Of a DNA stretch of 64,000 nt, positions 33,691-43,690 are shown one piece after another. A model generated the notes under the pieces. That model had not been told where the DNA came from, searched no databases, and saw nothing but the letters and a program-made list of their open reading frames with translations. The stretch spans positions 186,001-250,000 of the forward strand of contig NZ_AUBZ01000002.1 in assembly GCF_000429505.1 (NCBI RefSeq). The letters run 5' to 3'. Each line of letters begins with the position of its first letter. Within the stretch, counting starts at the first letter, position 1. The DNA is from Aliagarivorans taiwanensis DSM 22990 (GTDB lineage: Bacteria > Pseudomonadota > Gammaproteobacteria > Enterobacterales > Celerinatantimonadaceae). The position numbers were made by a program, and so were the translations under genes.

Positions 33691-35736
33691 TTAGATGCGA
33701 AATTCCTCGGGGTCGATATCCGACTTTGGTTCAGGCTCGGGTTTTTCTGCCTGATAAGGCAGGCGGATGGAGAAGTGCACCCCTTTGTCGGGCTCACTTT
33801 CGAAGGCGATATAGCCTTTGAGTAGCTGCACCACCAAGTTGTAGACGATATGGGTACCCAGCCCACTGCCGCCTTGGCCACGCTTGGTAGTCACGAAGGG
33901 GTCGAAGATCCGGTTAGCCAGCTCGGGTGGCACTCCGCAGCCGCTATCGCGGTAGTCGATCAACAGCTGCTCGTTCTCGCGTACGATGGAGATGGAGATC
34001 TTGCGCTCGCCCTCCCAGTTGTTAAAGGCATGGGTGACCGAGTTGATGATCAGGTTGGAGTATATCTGGGTAAAGCTGCCGGGGTAGCTATAGAGCTCGA
34101 GTTGGCGGTCGCAGTCTACCACTACCTCGGTATTGGCACGCTTGAGCTTATGGCCAAGTGAGGTGATCACCTGATGGACATTCTCGCTGAGATTAAAGGT
34201 GTAGCAGGCCTCGGAGCTTTGATCGACCGCCACCTGCTTAAAGCTGCTGATTAAGTCAGAGGCGCGTCGCAGGTTGCTTAGCAGCAGCTCAGAGCTTTGG
34301 TTAAGGTTCTCGATGAGATCCTCCATAAAGCTACGACTGAGTTTACCGCTGCTGACGTTCTCTTCCAGCTGCTTGCTCTGCTCTTGCAGGTAGGAAGCGG
34401 CGGTTACGCTGATACCGATGGGGGTGTTGATCTCATGGGCCACACCCGCCACTAGGCTACCCAGCGAGGCCATCTTCTCTGCCTCCACCAGGCTTTGCTG
34501 GGCGTTCTTGAGCTTGTCGAAGGCGCTGGCTAGCTGGCGGTTACTCTCTTCCAGTTTTTCGGTGCGCACTTCCACCTTGTGCTCCAGCTCGTCATTGAGC
34601 TGCTTGATCTCGTTCTCCACCTGTTTGAGCGGCGTGACGTCGTAGCCAAAGGCGATCATCCGGGCGACTTCGTTGCCCTCGTAGAAGGGCACAAAGGTCC
34701 AGATCAGGGTGTATTGGGTATCGTTTTGATCGCTAAGGGTTAGCTCTTGGTCTTCAATCACCCTCAGCTGGCGCAGCTCGTCCTCGATAAAGTCGCGCTT
34801 GTTGGCATCGACAAACACGCTCAGCCAGCTCTGGCCGACTAGCTCAGCCTGATGGAAGCCGGTAAGCATCACCCCGGCCGGGTTGACGTTGATAATGTCG
34901 AGGTGGTTGTCCAGCGTCACGATAATCGCGTTACTGGCATTAATAATGGTGGCCGAGAAGTCACGCTCTTTTTCTAGCTGCTCGGTGGCCTTGAGTCGTT
35001 GTTCGAACTCGTGATTGATCTTAAAGGTCATCTGGTTGAGGGTATTAACCAGCTCACTAAGCTCATCGTTGCGGGTACGGCCGTGACCGAGTTCCAGTGG
35101 CGCGCCCAGATTATCTAAATCAAGGTTACGGGTGTATTCCACAATGGTGTTGAGGTGGCGCACAATCACGTAGTAGATGATAAACAGGATCACAATCGAG
35201 ACCACCAGGGTCTTGATGGTCTGGCTGATCAGGATCAGCATGGCCTTTTCCCACAGCCGCTTATAAACCTGATCCAGAGAGGCGGCCACAAACAGCTTAC
35301 CAACCAACTCGCCTTGATAACTCAGCTCAAACTCCTGCTGCAGGTCGTAGCGCTCGGAGGAGCGGCCGCGCGCTAATAAAGGTACTTCCGAGCTACCGAG
35401 GATCTCTTTAACCAGCACGTACTGCATATTCGGCAGATTCATAATCCCTTCAATCTGCACCTGTACCTGCTCTTCATCGAGGTTCCACAAACTGGCTGCG
35501 ATGGGCTGCAGAAAGCTCACCTCGATCTGGGCGATGCTGTCCTTAATCACTTTTACATCTTGGCGGTAGTCGTAGCGTAGCTGGATAAGGGTAATGACCA
35601 GCGCCAGCAGGGTGGAGCAGATCAAGATATAGGAAAGCATCCGTAGTGAGAGGCTGTTGGTTCCCTTGTTCAGGGCCAGTTTTTTGATGAGGCTGGTTTG
35701 GTCTTCTGGAACCAGATCATGCTCGGTGTGCTCCAT
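33691..35736 (-). CDS. Orphan membrane sensor histidine kinase with PAS domain
   Basis: 681 aa. The layout is TM1 (about 31-51), a periplasmic sensor domain (52-163), TM2 (about 166-192), a HAMP-like linker (193-250), PAS (about 262-375), a coiled coil (378-425), HisKA with the phosphorylated H434 in GVAHEINTPIGI, and HATPase_c (about 545-660, with DSGCGVP and GSGLGTHIV). The HEINTPIG H-box belongs to the family of kinases with 4HB/CHASE-like sensors. The C-terminus is acidic and proline-rich. No response regulator gene is adjacent, so its partner is elsewhere. The signal is unknown. Confidence 0.9.
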   Translation of the reverse strand: MEHTEHDLVPEDQTSLIKKLALNKGTNSLSLRMLSYILICSTLLALVITLIQLRYDYRQDVKVIKDSIAQIEVSFLQPIAASLWNLDEEQVQVQIEGIMNLPNMQYVLVKEILGSSEVPLLARGRSSERYDLQQEFELSYQGELVGKLFVAASLDQVYKRLWEKAMLILISQTIKTLVVSIVILFIIYYVIVRHLNTIVEYTRNLDLDNLGAPLELGHGRTRNDELSELVNTLNQMTFKINHEFEQRLKATEQLEKERDFSATIINASNAIIVTLDNHLDIINVNPAGVMLTGFHQAELVGQSWLSVFVDANKRDFIEDELRQLRVIEDQELTLSDQNDTQYTLIWTFVPFYEGNEVARMIAFGYDVTPLKQVENEIKQLNDELEHKVEVRTEKLEESNRQLASAFDKLKNAQQSLVEAEKMASLGSLVAGVAHEINTPIGISVTAASYLQEQSKQLEENVSSGKLSRSFMEDLIENLNQSSELLLSNLRRASDLISSFKQVAVDQSSEACYTFNLSENVHQVITSLGHKLKRANTEVVVDCDRQLELYSYPGSFTQIYSNLIINSVTHAFNNWEGERKISISIVRENEQLLIDYRDSGCGVPPELANRIFDPFVTTKRGQGGSGLGTHIVYNLVVQLLKGYIAFESEPDKGVHFSIRLPYQAEKPEPEPKSDIDPEEFRI

Positions 35737-35902
35737 TCACCCGTCCTTGCTTCGTGCTGTGGAGTTGTAGTTATGCTTATCGCAATCATAGTCCAAACGC
35801 TCACTATGTAAACTGGCTAAGTGATTAGCCGACTTGAATTTCTTGGTGTAAACCCGCATCTTTTTAGTTTGTCCGCCAAGTTGGCCAGCCCAAGGAATTC
35901 AA

Positions 35903-37936
35903 ATGAGCAACCCATTACTCTGTATTACCGGATTACCGCCTTTTAGCGAGATTAAACCTGAGCATGTTAAACCTGCTGTAGAGCAAGCGATTGCAGACTG
36001 CCGCGAGGTGATCGAGCAGGTAGTGGCAGAGGCCGAGCCTAGCTGGGAGAACCTGATCCTGCCGCTGGACGAAGTGAACGACAAGCTGAGCCGCTTGTGG
36101 TCGCCGGTCAGCCATATGAATGCGGTGGTCAACAGCAAGGAGCTACGCGAGGCCTATGAGTCTTGCTTGGGCATGCTGTCTGAGTACTCCACCTTTGTCG
36201 GCCAGCATAGCGGCCTGTATCAGGCCTACGAGAAGCTGGCGGCCAGTGAGGCCTTTGCCGCCTACTCGCCAGCCCAGCAGAAATCCATCGACGATGCCCT
36301 ACGCGATTTTAAACTGTCGGGGATTGCTCTAGAGAGCGACAAACAGCAGCGCTATGGCGAGATTGTGGCGCGTCTATCGGAGCTTAGCTCCAGTTTCTCT
36401 AACAATGTGCTCGATGCTACCGTCGCCTGGCAAAAACAGGTTGCTGATGAAGCCGAGCTGGCTGGCCTGCCAGAATCAGCGCTGGCTGCCGCCAAGCAAG
36501 CCGCAGAGCTGAAAGAGCTCGACGGTTACCTGCTGACGCTGGAGTTCCCCAGCTATCTGGCGGTGATGACCTACGCCGATAAACGCGAGCTGCGCGAAGA
36601 GGTGTACCGCGCCTTCTGTACCCGCGCGTCGGAAAACGGTCCGCATCAAGATCAGTACGACAACACCGCCATCATTGAAGAAGAGCTGGCCCTGCGCCAA
36701 GAGCTGGCTGCGCTACTTGGCTTTGAAAGCTACGCGCACAAATCTCTGGCCACCAAGATGGCAGAATCCCCTGAGCAGGTGCTGGGCTTTCTAGAAGACC
36801 TCGGCAAACGCTCCAAGCCACAAGCCGAGCGAGAGCTAGCTGAGCTGCTGGCCTTTGCCAAGCAAGAGCATGGTGTGGAGGAGTTGGCCGCCTGGGATAT
36901 CGCTTACTATGGCGAGAAGCTCAAGCAGCATACCTACTCTATCTCCGATGAGCTGCTACGCCCTTACTTCCCTGAAGATCGGGTACTGAGCGGCCTGTTC
37001 GAAGTAGTTAAGCGCCTGTTCAAGGTTGAGGTGAAAGAGCGCCAAGGCGTGGATAGCTGGCATGACGATGTGCGCTTCTTCGAGCTGTTCGATGAGAACG
37101 GTGCGCTGCGCGGTAGCTTTTACCTAGACCTGTATGCCCGCGAGCACAAGCGCGGCGGCGCCTGGATGGATGAGTGCATTGGCCGCCGGGTCGACGCGCA
37201 AGGTCAGGTGATCCTGCCGGTGGCCTACCTGACTTGTAACTTCAACAAGCCAGTGGGCGATAAGCCAGCGCTGTTCACCCACGACGAAGTAGTCACCTTG
37301 TTCCACGAATTTGGCCATGGCATCCACCATATGCTTACGCAAGTGGATGTGGCTGCGGTGTCGGGCATCAACGGTGTGGCCTGGGATGCGGTTGAGTTGC
37401 CAAGCCAGTTCCTCGAGAACTGGTGCTGGGAAGAGCAAGCGCTAGCGTTTATCTCTGGCCACTATCAAAGCGGTGAGCCGCTGCCTCACGAGCTGCTTGA
37501 GAAGATGCTGGCAGCCAAGAACTTCCAGTCGGCGATGATGATGGTGCGCCAGCTAGAGTTCGCAATTTTTGATTTCGAGCTGCATGCCCAGAGTGCGCTG
37601 CAAGGTTCGGTGCAGGAGTATCTGGACAAGGTGCGTGAGCGCGTGGCGGTAATCATCCCACCGGCGTTTAACCGCTTCCAGAATAGCTTTAGCCACATCT
37701 TTGCCGGTGGCTATAGCGCGGGTTACTACAGCTACAAGTGGGCTGAAGTGCTATCGGCGGATGCCTTCTCACTATTTGAAGAAGAGGGGATCTTCAACCC
37801 AGACACCGGCCGCTCGTTTATGCAGAATATCTTGGAGAAAGGTGGCTCAGAGAAGCCGATGGCCTTGTTCAAGGCCTTCCGTGGTCGCGAACCCGAGGTT
37901 GATGCGTTGCTGCGTCACAGCGGAATTAGCGCCTAG
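35903..37936 (+). CDS. prlC: Oligopeptidase A
   Basis: 677 aa, an M3-family zinc metallopeptidase of the cytoplasm that degrades signal peptides and other oligopeptides. The zinc site HEFGH is at residues 468-472, and the third ligand is in the following helix (WDAVELPSQFLENW). The start follows AAGGA. It is divergent from the sensor kinase with 166 bp between. In Shewanella and relatives prlC also lies near gor. Confidence 0.97.
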   Translation: MSNPLLCITGLPPFSEIKPEHVKPAVEQAIADCREVIEQVVAEAEPSWENLILPLDEVNDKLSRLWSPVSHMNAVVNSKELREAYESCLGMLSEYSTFVGQHSGLYQAYEKLAASEAFAAYSPAQQKSIDDALRDFKLSGIALESDKQQRYGEIVARLSELSSSFSNNVLDATVAWQKQVADEAELAGLPESALAAAKQAAELKELDGYLLTLEFPSYLAVMTYADKRELREEVYRAFCTRASENGPHQDQYDNTAIIEEELALRQELAALLGFESYAHKSLATKMAESPEQVLGFLEDLGKRSKPQAERELAELLAFAKQEHGVEELAAWDIAYYGEKLKQHTYSISDELLRPYFPEDRVLSGLFEVVKRLFKVEVKERQGVDSWHDDVRFFELFDENGALRGSFYLDLYAREHKRGGAWMDECIGRRVDAQGQVILPVAYLTCNFNKPVGDKPALFTHDEVVTLFHEFGHGIHHMLTQVDVAAVSGINGVAWDAVELPSQFLENWCWEEQALAFISGHYQSGEPLPHELLEKMLAAKNFQSAMMMVRQLEFAIFDFELHAQSALQGSVQEYLDKVRERVAVIIPPAFNRFQNSFSHIFAGGYSAGYYSYKWAEVLSADAFSLFEEEGIFNPDTGRSFMQNILEKGGSEKPMALFKAFRGREPEVDALLRHSGISA

Positions 37937-38002
37937 GTAACAGCTTTGCCGCTGCGCAGGTACGGTGCAGCGGCTGCAATACAGGGAAGAAGGACCCGCA
38001 AA

Positions 38003-39115
38003 ATGGAAGAGCTCTATCAGTGGTTGGAGCAACAAACCACATACCTGGAAACCAGTAATTGGCTGGTTGATGTTTCAGTCGTGTTATCCATCACCGTAGT
38101 GGCTTTCGTGGCTTGGCGCATGCTCGCGTCACGCTTAGAACGGTTGGCTGCAGGCACTCGCTACCGGTGGGATGAAGCCGTATGGTTCGCCCTGTGGAAG
38201 CCGATCAACTGGTTGATTGCAGTAGTGGGCCTGTCGCTGGTAGCGACGGTGTTCGCCAAGCAGTTAGACCCAGACGTCGCCCAGTTAATACCATTTAGCC
38301 GCAAGATTGCGGTGGTGATGATGCTAACTTGGGCCGCGCTGCGCTTTATTCGTAAGGCCGAGCAGGTGTTGGTGAACGAGCAGCATCGTGACCAAACCAC
38401 GGTATTGGCCGTAGGCAAGCTGCTGCGGGCATCAGTGGTTATCCTGATGCTGCTGGCGGTGATGCAGATCCTCGGTTTTAGCATCTCTGGTGTGCTGGCC
38501 TTCGGCGGTATGGGTGGTCTGATTGTCGGTATGGCGGCAAAAGATCTGCTGTCGAACTTCTTTGGCGCGCTGATCATCTATCTGGACAAGCCCTTCAAGG
38601 TGGGCGACTGGGTGCGCTCGCCGGATCGCAGCATCGAAGGCACCGTCGAGAACATCGGCTGGCGGGTCACTCGCATTCGTACCTTCGACAAGCGCCCGCT
38701 GTATATCCCCAATGCGATCTTCTCCAGCATTGTGGTGGAGAACCCGAGCCGAATGAGCCACCGCCGAATCAAAGAGACCATCGGTATCCGCTACGGCGAT
38801 GCCGCCAAGATGCAGGTGATTGTTGAGCAGGTCAAACAGATGCTGGAGCAGCATCCGGAGATAGATACGACGCAAACCCTGATGGTCAACTTCGATGCCT
38901 TCGGTCCGTCCTCGCTGGATTTCTTTATCTATACCTTCACCAAAACCACCAACTGGGTGAAGTACCATCAGGTGAAACAGGACGTGCTGAATAAAATTGT
39001 CGCCATCGTTGAGGCCCATGGCGCTGAGTTTGCCTTCCCAACGCGCACCTTGCATGTGGTAGCGGAGGGTGCTGAGCAAAGCCTTAACTCGCAACTAAGC
39101 AGTGTGGGTGAATAA
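38003..39115 (+). CDS. Mechanosensitive channel, YnaI/MscS family
   Basis: 370 aa from ATG 38003, with GAAGAAGGA upstream. A longer frame from 37946 has no ribosome site. About five membrane helices end in the pore-lining helix GVLAFGGMGGLIVGMAAKDLLSNFF (read in two parts). The beta domain IYLDKPFKVGDWVRSPD and IEGTVENIGWR is followed by a C-terminal vestibule domain. The sequence is closest to E. coli YnaI. It protects cells against osmotic downshock. An intercistronic hairpin GCCGCTGC/GCAGCGGC (37948-37974) separates it from prlC. Confidence 0.92.
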   Translation: MEELYQWLEQQTTYLETSNWLVDVSVVLSITVVAFVAWRMLASRLERLAAGTRYRWDEAVWFALWKPINWLIAVVGLSLVATVFAKQLDPDVAQLIPFSRKIAVVMMLTWAALRFIRKAEQVLVNEQHRDQTTVLAVGKLLRASVVILMLLAVMQILGFSISGVLAFGGMGGLIVGMAAKDLLSNFFGALIIYLDKPFKVGDWVRSPDRSIEGTVENIGWRVTRIRTFDKRPLYIPNAIFSSIVVENPSRMSHRRIKETIGIRYGDAAKMQVIVEQVKQMLEQHPEIDTTQTLMVNFDAFGPSSLDFFIYTFTKTTNWVKYHQVKQDVLNKIVAIVEAHGAEFAFPTRTLHVVAEGAEQSLNSQLSSVGE

Positions 39116-39191
39116 CTATTCGTTTTACTTGCGTATGTTTATGATGCATTAGTGAATGTTCTGGCGATTCTTTGGCCATGTAAGAGCATTA

Positions 39192-39240
39192 TGCTGGGTT
39201 TGGAAGAGAATCCCTTAAATTCGGGGGACTAAACCCAGCA
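39192..39240 (+). other. Large hairpin 1 in the 426-bp region between ynaI-like gene and livJ
   Basis: A perfect 10-bp stem TGCTGGGTTT (39192-39201)/AAACCCAGCA (39231-39240) encloses a smaller TCCC/GGGA pair. No T run follows, so it is not a standard terminator. No coding frame is supported in 39116-39541. Confidence 0.55.
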
Positions 39241-39405
39241 AATTGGATGAATGTATAAAATAACGACAAGATTTTTCAATGCTGCGCAAATGGCAGTGCA
39301 ATGTGCTGTCAAAGCATGACATCGTTCTAAAACCCCTCTGAATATCCTTCAAATGACAGTGATTAACTGGGCGTGAATAGTCACATCCTCTGCCTGCCCG
39401 ACCCC

Positions 39406-39473
39406 GCTAGCTTGTGTCGTTATCCGCTATTGAGGTAAAACAGAGCTGTAATAACAACGACACAATGGCTAGC
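39406..39473 (+). other. Large hairpin 2 in the livJ leader region
   Basis: GCTAGC + TTGTGTCGTT (39406-39421) pairs with AACGACACAA + TG bulge + GCTAGC (39456-39473): 16 paired bases around a 34-nt loop. It ends 68 nt before the livJ start. It could be a leader structure, an operator or part of a small RNA. No known riboswitch is recognised. Confidence 0.6.
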
Positions 39474-39541
39474 GCTGTGCCCTTTTGGTAGCCAGCGACT
39501 CGCCGTATCGCAAACACAATCTACGTTACATGGAGCGAACG

Positions 39542-40639
39542 ATGAATAAATGGAAGACCTGTGTCTTAGCCTCGGCGGTATCGGCTGCTTTACTTGGAGC
39601 GGGCGCTGCGAACGCCGCTACCGTTAAAGTGGCGGTTGCAGGCCCGGTAACCGGCCCTGTTGCTCAGTATGGTGATATGCAATTCGCCGGTGCTGGCATC
39701 GCTCAAGACTTACTTGATGGCGAAACCAAGCTGGAAGTCGTGGTTTACGATGATGCCTGTGAGCCTAAGCAAGCGGTCGCGGTAGCCAACAAGATCATCA
39801 ATGACGGCATTCAATACGTAATCGGCCACCTGTGTTCAGGTGCCACCCAGCCAGCTTCTGACGTATACGAAGACGAAGGTGTGCTGATGATTACTCCAGC
39901 AGCAACCAGCCCTGACATTACTGCTCGTGGCCACGAGCTGGTGTTCCGCACCATCGGCCTGGATAGCGACCAAGGCCCAACCGCAGCACGCTACATTCTG
40001 ACCAGCGTTAAGCCATCAAAAGTAGCGGTTATCCACGATAAGCAGCAGTACGGTGAAGGTATCGCCACCTCGGTGAAGCAAGAGCTGGAAGCGGCTGGCA
40101 CCGAGGTTGTTGCCTTTGAAGGTGTGACTGCCGGTGACAAAGACTTTTCAGCCCTTATCGCCAAGCTTAAGCGCTTGAACGTTGATTTCGTTTACTACGG
40201 TGGCTACCACCCTGAGCTGGGCCTGCTGTTGCGTCAGTCTTATGAGCAAGGTTTGGAAGCGCGTTACATGGGCCCCGAAGGCGTAGGTAACAAAGATATC
40301 TCGGCGATTGCCCAAGAAGCCTCTGAAGGCCTGCTGGTTACCCTGCCTAAGAAATACGACCTGGTTCCAGCGAACGCCCCAATCGTCGATGCGCTGAAAG
40401 CCAAGGGTGAAGACCCAACTGGCCCATTCGTATGGACCGCCTATGCCGCAATGCAGGCGATTCAAGCGGGTGTCACTGCGGCGGGTGATGACCCAGAAGC
40501 CGTGGCTGAATACCTACGCGCTAACACTGTGGATACCGTCATGGGCCCTCTGCAGTGGGACGATAAAGGCGACCTGAAAGGGTTCGACTTTGGCGTGTTC
40601 AGCTGGCACGCCGATGGCACCTCTTCGGTGGCTGAGTAA
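39542..40639 (+). CDS. livJ: Branched-chain amino acid ABC transporter, substrate-binding protein
   Basis: 365 aa from ATG 39542, which follows GGAGCG. The signal peptide ends ...[10 protein letters not shown]. The mature start [24 protein letters not shown] is typical of LivJ/LivK. The family's disulfide is present (DDACEP and GHLCSG). It is a periplasmic binder of Leu/Ile/Val. It is the first gene of livJHMGF and is followed by a GC-rich hairpin that probably lowers expression of the membrane genes. Confidence 0.95.
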   Translation: MNKWKTCVLASAVSAALLGAGAANAATVKVAVAGPVTGPVAQYGDMQFAGAGIAQDLLDGETKLEVVVYDDACEPKQAVAVANKIINDGIQYVIGHLCSGATQPASDVYEDEGVLMITPAATSPDITARGHELVFRTIGLDSDQGPTAARYILTSVKPSKVAVIHDKQQYGEGIATSVKQELEAAGTEVVAFEGVTAGDKDFSALIAKLKRLNVDFVYYGGYHPELGLLLRQSYEQGLEARYMGPEGVGNKDISAIAQEASEGLLVTLPKKYDLVPANAPIVDALKAKGEDPTGPFVWTAYAAMQAIQAGVTAAGDDPEAVAEYLRANTVDTVMGPLQWDDKGDLKGFDFGVFSWHADGTSSVAE

Positions 40640-40647
40640 CCTCCAAG

Positions 40648-40680
40648 CAGCGCCCGCTTAACGCGGGCGCTGTCCTGTTC
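40648..40680 (+). terminator. Partial terminator/attenuating hairpin between livJ and livH
   Basis: A perfect 10-bp stem CAGCGCCCGC/GCGGGCGCTG with loop TTAAC, followed by TCCTGTTC, a weak T tract. Such hairpins after binding-protein genes commonly stabilise the upstream mRNA and reduce read-through. Confidence 0.7.
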
Positions 40681-40732
40681 TATATGCAACAGTATCCGCT
40701 ACCGTACGGCTACCTTGCAGTTTGGATGAACC

Positions 40733-41659
40733 ATGTCTGAGCAACTTTTTTATTTTCTACAGCAGCTAACTAATGGCCTGACCATTGGTAGCACTTACGC
40801 CTTGATCGCGATTGGCTATACCATGGTCTACGGGATTATCGGCATGATTAACTTCGCCCACGGCGAGGTCTACATGATTGGCTCCTACGTCTCGTTTATC
40901 GTATTGGCCGGTCTGGCGATGCTGGGGATTGATGCCTTACCGGTGTTAATCGCAGGCGCCTTTATTATCAGTATGATTGTCACCAGCGTGTATGGCTGGA
41001 GTATCGAAAAGATCGCCTATCGCCCGGTGCGTGGTGGTAACCGTTTGATTGCCCTTATCTCGGCAATCGGTATGTCGATCTTTCTACAGAATTTAGTGCG
41101 CTTGGCACAGGGCAGTCGCGATATTGCCATGCCGCGCATGATTAAAGGTGGCTGGACCTTCGGCTCGGAAGCCGGTTTCCAGTGGAGCATCTCCTATATG
41201 CAGCTGGTGATCTTCGCGGTCACCTTTGCGGCGATGACCGCGCTGACCCTGTTTATCTCCCGCTCTCGGATGGGCCGTGCTTGTCGCGCCTGTAGCGAAG
41301 ATATCTCGATGGCCAACCTGCTGGGCATCGACACCAACCGGGTGATCTCACTGACCTTCATCATCGGTGCCGCACTGGCAGCAGTGGCCGGTGTACTACT
41401 GGGCATGTACTACGGCGTGATTAATCCTTACATCGGCTTTATGGCTGGCCTGAAGGCCTTTACCGCAGCAGTATTGGGCGGGATTGGCTCAATCCCCGGG
41501 GCCGTGCTAGGTGGCTTGCTGCTGGGCATCACCGAGGCGATTACCGCGGGTTATTTCAGTACCGAATATAAGGATGTGGTCTCCTTCGGCTTACTCTGTT
41601 TTGTTCTGTTGTTTATGCCGACTGGCATACTCGGTAAGCCTGAGGTGGAAAAAGTATGA
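40733..41659 (+). CDS. livH: Branched-chain amino acid ABC transporter permease LivH
   Basis: 308 aa, about eight membrane helices. The start [41 protein letters not shown] (read in parts) and the loop [18 protein letters not shown]-like segment [15 protein letters not shown] are LivH signatures. It overlaps livM by 4 nt. Confidence 0.96.
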   Translation: MSEQLFYFLQQLTNGLTIGSTYALIAIGYTMVYGIIGMINFAHGEVYMIGSYVSFIVLAGLAMLGIDALPVLIAGAFIISMIVTSVYGWSIEKIAYRPVRGGNRLIALISAIGMSIFLQNLVRLAQGSRDIAMPRMIKGGWTFGSEAGFQWSISYMQLVIFAVTFAAMTALTLFISRSRMGRACRACSEDISMANLLGIDTNRVISLTFIIGAALAAVAGVLLGMYYGVINPYIGFMAGLKAFTAAVLGGIGSIPGAVLGGLLLGITEAITAGYFSTEYKDVVSFGLLCFVLLFMPTGILGKPEVEKV

Positions 41660-42915
41660 GTAAGCAAGTAATTGTTAATGCGCTGATTTCTGCTGTTACC
41701 TTCCTGGTGCTGGCGGGTTGGCTGTTGGGCATTTCGATGCAAGCGGAGCCGGGCGGTGTACAACTGGTGTTTGCCGAGCCATCACACCTGCACTGGCTGT
41801 GGGGCGGTATGGCGGCGGTGTTCTTTGGCCAGCTATTCCTGCCTAATCTGTTTGGTAAGCTGCGAAGTGGCGTGAGTGCTAATAAGCCGAGCTTCAAACT
41901 GCCGAGTATGGACCGTAAAGGTGGCAACCTTATCGCCTGCTTTGTGTTGGCCGGTGCGATTATCTGGCCGTTTATGGTGAGCCGTGGCTCGGTGGACTTG
42001 GCGACCTTGACCCTGATCTACGTGATGCTCGGCTTGGGCCTAAACGTGGTGGTGGGCCTCGCCGGTCTGCTGGATTTGGGCTACGTGGGCTTCTACGCGG
42101 TTGGTGCTTATAGCTATGCGCTACTGGCTGCTGAAGGCTGGGGTTTTTGGACCTGTCTGCCTATCGCTGGTGCGATGGCGGCGCTGTTTGGCTTCCTGCT
42201 GGGCTTCCCGGTATTGCGGCTGCGGGGCGACTATCTGGCGATTGTGACCCTCGGTTTTGGTGAGATTATTCGTCTATTGCTGAACAACCTCACCGAGCTC
42301 ACCGGTGGTCCGAATGGGATCAGTGGTATCGCCAAACCCACCCTGTTTGGTCTGGAGTTTAACCGCAAGCTCAAAGATGGCGGTTTCGATACCTTCCATA
42401 ACTTCTTTGATATCTCCTACAACTCCCAGTACAAGGTGATCTTCCTATACCTGATGGCGCTGTTGCTGGTGGTGCTGACGATTATCGTGATCAACCGCCT
42501 GCTACGTATGCCAATTGGTCGCGCCTGGGAGGCCTTGCGGGAAGATGAGATCGCTTGTCGCTCATTGGGCCTCAGCCCCACCGTGGTGAAACTGAGTGCC
42601 TTTACCATTGGCGCTGCCTTTGCCGGTTTTGCCGGTAGCTTCTTTGCGGCGCGTCAGGGCTTTATCAGTCCAGAGTCGTTCACCTTTATCGAGTCGGCGA
42701 TCATTCTGGCGATTGTGGTACTTGGCGGTATGGGCTCGCAGATCGGGGTGATTCTCGCCGCGATCATGATGACGGTACTGCCGGAGCTGGCGCGTGAGTT
42801 TAACGAGTACCGGATGCTGATGTTCGGTTTGATGATGGTGTTTATGATGATTTGGCGCCCACAGGGGCTGTTGCCAATGAGCCGTCCCCACATGCAGCTA
42901 AAGCAGGAGGCCTAA
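41656..42915 (+). CDS. livM: Branched-chain amino acid ABC transporter permease LivM
   Basis: 419 aa. An N-terminal extension with two extra membrane helices (about 5-30 and 46-62) and a linker precedes the permease core, which starts near residue 95 ([11 protein letters not shown]). The core has [24 protein letters not shown] (in parts) and the EAA-like loop [18 protein letters not shown]. The extension resembles that of enterobacterial LivM. It ends 1 nt before livG. Confidence 0.96.
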   Translation: MSKQVIVNALISAVTFLVLAGWLLGISMQAEPGGVQLVFAEPSHLHWLWGGMAAVFFGQLFLPNLFGKLRSGVSANKPSFKLPSMDRKGGNLIACFVLAGAIIWPFMVSRGSVDLATLTLIYVMLGLGLNVVVGLAGLLDLGYVGFYAVGAYSYALLAAEGWGFWTCLPIAGAMAALFGFLLGFPVLRLRGDYLAIVTLGFGEIIRLLLNNLTELTGGPNGISGIAKPTLFGLEFNRKLKDGGFDTFHNFFDISYNSQYKVIFLYLMALLLVVLTIIVINRLLRMPIGRAWEALREDEIACRSLGLSPTVVKLSAFTIGAAFAGFAGSFFAARQGFISPESFTFIESAIILAIVVLGGMGSQIGVILAAIMMTVLPELAREFNEYRMLMFGLMMVFMMIWRPQGLLPMSRPHMQLKQEA

Positions 42916-42916
42916 G

Positions 42917-43681
42917 ATGAGTCTATTACTCGATGTAACCGGCCTAACCATGCGCTTTGGTGGTCTGTTGGCAGTGGACAACGTGGCCTTGCGCCTACAC
43001 GAAAAAGAAGTGGTATCGGTGATCGGCCCCAATGGCGCCGGTAAAACCACGGTGTTTAACTGCCTGACTGGCTTCTACCAACCGACCTCCGGGCAGATCG
43101 TTTATCGCGGCGAGCATTTAGAGGGCATGAAGGGCCATCTGATTGCTCGCAAAGGCATTGTGCGTACCTTCCAGCATGTTCGCTTGTTCAAGGACATGAC
43201 AGTGGTTGAGAACCTGCTGGTGGCGCAGCATCGCCATCTGGATACTAACTTCTTTTCGGGCCTGCTTAACACCAAGCGTTTTCGTAAGAGTGAGCGCAGC
43301 GCACTGGAGTTCGCCAAGTACTGGCTCGATAAGGTGGGGCTAACCGAGTTTGCCAACCGTAAGGCCGGCAACTTGGCCTATGGCCAGCAGCGCCGCTTGG
43401 AGATTGCCCGCTGTATGGTCACCCGCCCTGAGATCTTGATGCTGGACGAGCCGGCTGCCGGCCTAAACCCGCGTGAAACGGAAGATCTGGATCGGCTGAT
43501 TCTGGAGTTGCGTGACCAAGAAGATGTCTCGATTTTGCTGATTGAGCACGACATGAAGCTGGTGATGGGCATCTCCGATCGCATCTACGTGGTAAACCAA
43601 GGCTGTCCGCTAGCTGATGGTACGCCGGAGCAGGTGCGTAATAACCCCGAGGTGATCAAAGCCTATCTGGGCGAGTTCTAG
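42917..43681 (+). CDS. livG: Branched-chain amino acid ABC transporter ATPase LivG
   Basis: 254 aa. Walker A is GPNGAGKTT near 37-45, the signature region is AGNLAYGQQRRLEIAR, and Walker B is ILMLDEPAAGLNP. The signature reads AYGQQ rather than LSGGQ, which is normal for LivG. It pairs with LivF on the cytoplasmic face. Confidence 0.97.
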   Translation: MSLLLDVTGLTMRFGGLLAVDNVALRLHEKEVVSVIGPNGAGKTTVFNCLTGFYQPTSGQIVYRGEHLEGMKGHLIARKGIVRTFQHVRLFKDMTVVENLLVAQHRHLDTNFFSGLLNTKRFRKSERSALEFAKYWLDKVGLTEFANRKAGNLAYGQQRRLEIARCMVTRPEILMLDEPAAGLNPRETEDLDRLILELRDQEDVSILLIEHDMKLVMGISDRIYVVNQGCPLADGTPEQVRNNPEVIKAYLGEF

Positions 43682-43690
43682 GAGAGGACG

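Noticed and set aside
39192-39240. Hairpin 1 before livJ as the terminator of the mechanosensitive channel gene
   Set aside because: The stem is strong but no T run follows, and it lies 77 nt beyond the stop; kept only as an unexplained structure.
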